DNA of 6,979 bases, from assembly GCA_021791135.1 (NCBI GenBank), contig JAJYXD010000089.1, forward strand, positions 1 through 6,979. The letters run 5' to 3'. Below are positions 3,794 through 6,979 of the stretch, one piece after another. Below the pieces are notes generated by a model. It was given only the letters and a program-made list of their open reading frames with translations, made no database searches and was not told the DNA's origin. The stretch comes from a bacterium (lineage in GTDB: Bacteria; Patescibacteriota; Minisyncoccia; UBA6257; GWB1-50-10). Position numbers and translations under genes: made by a program. Positions within the stretch are counted from its first letter, which is position 1. Each line of letters begins with the position of its first letter.

Positions 3794-5077
3794 ATGGGCA
3801 AGATTCGAAACTTTGATGCGTTAGCAATCACTCCCGAGCGAAAGCTTGCTTTGGAAATTGCCGAGGCGGGGCTTGCCGCGATAGACACAAAGGCGGTCAT
3901 ACGAAAGTGGGTGAAGGAGGAAGACGGCAGGCTCACGATCGGAGGTAAGGTCATCCGCAAGGAAGAGCGCAAACGCATCTTCGTGGTCGGTATCGGGAAG
4001 TGCGCGCTTGATGCGGGCGCCGCTCTTGAAGAAATCCTTGGTGATGCGATTACGAGAGGGATCGTTCTCGATGTGCGTGAAGGGCGTCTCAGGAGAATAA
4101 AAACGCATTCGGGCACGCATCCGTTTCCGACGGAAGCGAACGTGAAAGCGACGGCGGAGATTATCGAGCTCCTCGCCGAGTGCACGCCGAGAGATCTCGT
4201 ATTATTTATCATCTCGGGCGGGGGATCGACGCTTTTGTGTCAGCCGAGGAACTTCACGTATATGGAGGAAGCGAAGCTCCTCGAGTATCTTTTTGAAATA
4301 AGCGCCCCCATCGAGAAAATTAACGTGCTCCGGAAACATCTGTCGCTCGCGCGCGGCGGACATCTTGCGGCCTTTGCGTATCCCGCACGAGTCGTTTCTC
4401 TTATTTTTTCCGATGTACCCGGAGACGATGTGGAATTCATCGCATCGGGTCCCACGGTAAAAGATACGACGACCGTTCACGAGGCGCGGGCGGTTGCGAA
4501 GAAATACGAACTTGAAAAACGGCTCGGATTTCAAATTCACCTTCTGGAAAACCCGAAAGACGAAAAGTATTTCAGGAGAGTAAGCAATGTCGTCGTAGTT
4601 TCGAATCAGATCGCTCTTGCGGCAATGCAGAGCGAGGCGGCGCGTGCGGGATTCAAAACCGAGATAGTAACGCACACCCTCCGCGGGGAAGCGCGAAAGA
4701 TGGGCGTGGATATCATAAAGAAGGTTCATAAACTCCCCGCACACTCGATAGTGTTGTACGGAGGAGAGACGACCGTCACCGTACGGGGAAATGGATTGGG
4801 AGGAAGAAATCAGGAACTTGCGTTGGCTGCAATGGAGAAAATAACGCGCGGCGAACTCGTGCTTTCGCTTGCATCGGACGGGCGCGACAACGGGGATTAT
4901 GCAGGGGCGCTCTGTGATATAATGACCAAAGAAAAAGCGGAACGTATGGGGTTGAAAGCGGATGATTTTTTAAAGAAGAACGACTCCTCCCGTTTTTTTG
5001 AACAAATGGAAGATATGCTTATCACCGGCGGCATCGAGTCGAACGTGTCGGATCTGGTTATTGCGATAAAAAGTTAG
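3794..5077 (+). CDS. gckA: Glycerate 2-kinase (MOFRL family)
   Basis: It phosphorylates D-glycerate with ATP to 2-phosphoglycerate, feeding lower glycolysis or gluconeogenesis in the cytoplasm. The 427-residue protein has the normal length for the family and both domains. The N-terminal DUF4147 domain shows SGGGST (141-146) and SDVPGDD (206-212) followed by FIASGPTVKDTTT. The C-terminal MOFRL domain shows YGGETTVTV, GLGGRNQELALAAM (with GGRNQE at 336-341) and ASDGRDNGDYAG (from about 360), a variant of the usual TDGxDGxTDAAG motif. All signature motifs are intact. The ATG at 3794 gives the expected N-terminus. The gene follows a putative TrpR-like operator and precedes PEP synthase by 15 nt, so the two are probably cotranscribed. 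Class II glycerate kinases of this type make 2-phosphoglycerate rather than 3-phosphoglycerate; that product is assigned from family knowledge. Confidence 0.94.
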   Translation: MGKIRNFDALAITPERKLALEIAEAGLAAIDTKAVIRKWVKEEDGRLTIGGKVIRKEERKRIFVVGIGKCALDAGAALEEILGDAITRGIVLDVREGRLRRIKTHSGTHPFPTEANVKATAEIIELLAECTPRDLVLFIISGGGSTLLCQPRNFTYMEEAKLLEYLFEISAPIEKINVLRKHLSLARGGHLAAFAYPARVVSLIFSDVPGDDVEFIASGPTVKDTTTVHEARAVAKKYELEKRLGFQIHLLENPKDEKYFRRVSNVVVVSNQIALAAMQSEAARAGFKTEIVTHTLRGEARKMGVDIIKKVHKLPAHSIVLYGGETTVTVRGNGLGGRNQELALAAMEKITRGELVLSLASDGRDNGDYAGALCDIMTKEKAERMGLKADDFLKKNDSSRFFEQMEDMLITGGIESNVSDLVIAIKS

Positions 5078-5092
5078 CTTAATTTCAAAAAT

Positions 5093-6979
5093 ATGAATCG
5101 ATCGAAAAAACTTACGCTCAAGTACGAAGAAATTACGATAAAGGACGTCCCGCTCGTGGGAGGAAAAAACGCGTCGTTGGGGGAAATGATTCGGTATCTC
5201 ACGCCGCTTGGCGTAAAAATTCCGAGCGGATTTGTAATTACCGCCTCGGCCTACCGTTATTTTCTGAAAAACGCGAAGGTGAAGGGGACGGGAAAAAGCT
5301 TGGAGAGTTTTATTAAGCAGACGCTCAAGGGACTCGATACGAAGAATCTCTCCGACCTGGCGCGTCGCGGCAAGCTGGTGCGGGAGACGATGCGAAATAC
5401 CGAACTTCCCGCGGATCTCCGCCGTGAGATACGGAAAGGATATAAAGAGCTCGAAAAACGTTATGGAAAGAACACCGATGTCGCGGTACGTTCCTCGGCA
5501 ACCGCGGAGGACTTGCCGGGAGCGAGTTTTGCCGGAGAACACGAGACATATCTGAATATTAGGGGTGGAGACGAAGCGATCGAAGCGGTGCGCGCGGCGA
5601 TGGCGTCTCTTTTCACCAATCGCGCGATTTCATACCGCGTGGACAAGGGATTCGATCATTTGAAAGTCGCGCTCTCCGCGGGTGTGCAGAAAATGGTGCG
5701 ATCCGACAAGGGCGCCTCGGGCGTCATGTTTACCGTCGATACGGAATCAGGATTCCGCGATCTCGTGATCATCAACGGTTCATGGGGATTGGGAGAGATG
5801 ATCGTGCAGGGAGAGGTAACGCCGGACGAGTTTCTCATATTCAAAAAAACGGGTGCAATCATCGGGAAAAAACTCGGAGTGAAAAACAGGAAGATGATCT
5901 ACTCTTCCGGTCGCGGAATAAAGAACACAAAGATCGTGAAAACGGACGATCGCGAAGAGAACTCGTTCGTGCTTTCCGAGCGCGAAGTGCGGGAACTTGC
6001 GGAGTGGGGGATGAAAATCGAAAAGCATTATTCGGACAGAAACCGCAAGTGGACTCCGATGGACATCGAATGGGCAAAGGATGGGAAAAACGGCAACCTT
6101 TATATCGTACAAGCCCGCCCCGAGACCGTGCAGGCAGGCAAGGATTTTTCGAAGATCAAAGAATATATGCGGAAGGGAAACGGGAAGGTATTGGCCGAAG
6201 GCGCTTCGGTAGGAGCGAAGATCGCGAGCGGAAAAGCCCGCGTGATACTCGACGCGAAACACATCAAAGAGTTCAAGCAGGGCGAGATACTCGTGACGAC
6301 GATGACCGATCCCGACTGGGAGCCGATTATGAAGATTGCCGCCGCGATCGTAACGGACAAGGGAGGACGCACCTCTCATGCGGCGATCGTTTCGAGAGAA
6401 CTGGGAATTCCCTGTGTCGTGGGCACCGAGAAGGCGACGAAGGTGATAACGACGGGGCAGGAAATCACGGTGGATACGACGGGAAGCGAGGGACTTGTGC
6501 TTGCGGGCGCACTGAAGTTCACGGTTGAAGAGCAGAATGTAAAAAAGATTCCGCACCCCAAGGTGCACATTATGGTGAATATCGCGACTCCGGAGACCGC
6601 ATTCGAGAAATCTTTTTTGCCGAACAAAGGAGTCGGACTTGCGCGCGAGGAGTTCATTATCGCGGGCGATATCGGTGTTCATCCGAATGCGCTTATCAAC
6701 TACGAGAAATTAAAGAGGAAAAGTAAGAAGCTCACGAAAGCGGTAGACGAGAAGATGAGGGGATGGAAAAGTCCGACGCAGTTCTATGTGGACAAGCTTG
6801 CCTACGGCATCGCAAAGATCGGCGCGGCGTTTTCTCCGAATCCGGTCATTGTTCGTTTCTCCGACTTCAAGACGAACGAGTATCGCACGCTCTTGGGAGG
6901 TGATCTCTACGAACCGAAGGAAGAAAATCCGATGATCGGCTGGCGCGGTGCGTCGCGATACTATCATCCGAACTTCGCC
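5093..6979 (+). CDS. ppsA: Phosphoenolpyruvate synthase (pyruvate, water dikinase), 3' end cut
   Basis: It converts pyruvate, ATP and water to PEP, AMP and phosphate. The frame is open for 629 codons to the window edge; family members have about 750-800 residues, so roughly 130-170 are missing. Domains in order: the N-terminal ATP-grasp nucleotide-binding domain with VGGKNASLGEM near residue 24, RSSATAEDLPGASFAGEHET from R133, and NGSWGLGEMIVQGEVTPDEF around G229; the linker with YIVQARPETVQ; the phosphohistidine domain with GGRTSHAAIVSRELGIPC, catalytic His at residue 429; and the start of the PEP/pyruvate-binding barrel with KGVGLAREEFI, RFSDFKTNEY and GWRGASRYYHPNF at the edge. The TSHAAIV motif and the RFSDFKTNEY segment separate it from PPDK and enzyme I. 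The start ATG is 15 nt after the glycerate kinase stop, without a Shine-Dalgarno or a clear promoter, suggesting cotranscription. Confidence 0.96.
   Translation, partial: MNRSKKLTLKYEEITIKDVPLVGGKNASLGEMIRYLTPLGVKIPSGFVITASAYRYFLKNAKVKGTGKSLESFIKQTLKGLDTKNLSDLARRGKLVRETMRNTELPADLRREIRKGYKELEKRYGKNTDVAVRSSATAEDLPGASFAGEHETYLNIRGGDEAIEAVRAAMASLFTNRAISYRVDKGFDHLKVALSAGVQKMVRSDKGASGVMFTVDTESGFRDLVIINGSWGLGEMIVQGEVTPDEFLIFKKTGAIIGKKLGVKNRKMIYSSGRGIKNTKIVKTDDREENSFVLSEREVRELAEWGMKIEKHYSDRNRKWTPMDIEWAKDGKNGNLYIVQARPETVQAGKDFSKIKEYMRKGNGKVLAEGASVGAKIASGKARVILDAKHIKEFKQGEILVTTMTDPDWEPIMKIAAAIVTDKGGRTSHAAIVSRELGIPCVVGTEKATKVITTGQEITVDTTGSEGLVLAGALKFTVEEQNVKKIPHPKVHIMVNIATPETAFEKSFLPNKGVGLAREEFIIAGDIGVHPNALINYEKLKRKSKKLTKAVDEKMRGWKSPTQFYVDKLAYGIAKIGAAFSPNPVIVRFSDFKTNEYRTLLGGDLYEPKEENPMIGWRGASRYYHPNFA

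Noticed and set aside
5782..6528. A 248-codon plus-strand frame
   Set aside because: It is the out-of-frame reading of PEP synthase, with a highly charged composition typical of a shadow.
4970..6682. Several minus-strand open frames of 60-300 codons
   Set aside because: They lie opposite glycerate kinase and PEP synthase, whose motifs are intact, and their translations are Arg/His-rich with no domain; they are shadows.

Overview
The window looks like a chromosomal segment of a Candidate Phyla Radiation (Patescibacteria, probably Parcubacteria-type) bacterium. This is inferred from protein style and gene content: small uncharacterised membrane and helical proteins around a CcdA, a YerC/TrpR-like regulator with a long basic tail, MOFRL glycerate kinase next to PEP synthase, and mostly poor Shine-Dalgarno sequences. 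All credible genes are on the + strand. Stops are TAA, TAG and TGA, and no internal TGA is needed, which fits the standard bacterial code.

Layout. (1) 1-383: the 3' end of an unrecognised gene, followed by a weak intrinsic terminator. (2) 384-852: about 470 bases without a protein gene. An extended -10 promoter (TATAAT at 447) is followed by two nested, strongly self-complementary blocks. Block 459-605 folds as a closed rod with a large central bubble, like 6S RNA. Block 606-803 is a 198-nt three-way-junction structure closed by a perfect 15-bp stem, which I cannot assign to a known family. (3) 853-3055: an extracytoplasmic thiol-redox locus. It holds a two-helix membrane protein with a Cys pair, the CcdA electron-transfer membrane protein, a helical protein of unknown function, and a membrane-anchored thioredoxin-fold protein with a CPHC active site that resembles the thioredoxin domain of VKOR fusions. 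The first two genes appear to have extended -10 promoters placed 7 nt before the ATG, implying leaderless mRNAs, and an intrinsic terminator separates them. (4) 3056-3793: an intergenic region, a TrpR-like DNA-binding protein with the only strong Shine-Dalgarno in the window, and two copies of a 24-bp near-palindrome (20/24 identical). One copy lies upstream of the regulator and one between it and glycerate kinase; these are probably its operators. (5) 3794-6979: glycerate 2-kinase followed after 15 nt by phosphoenolpyruvate synthase, which runs off the window after 629 codons. Both feed the 2-phosphoglycerate/PEP node of lower glycolysis.

The most interesting items are the two structured RNAs in a gene-free strip, the self-contained TrpR-like regulator/operator unit that appears to govern glycerate kinase and possibly PEP synthase, and the compact CcdA / CPHC-thioredoxin redox cluster.
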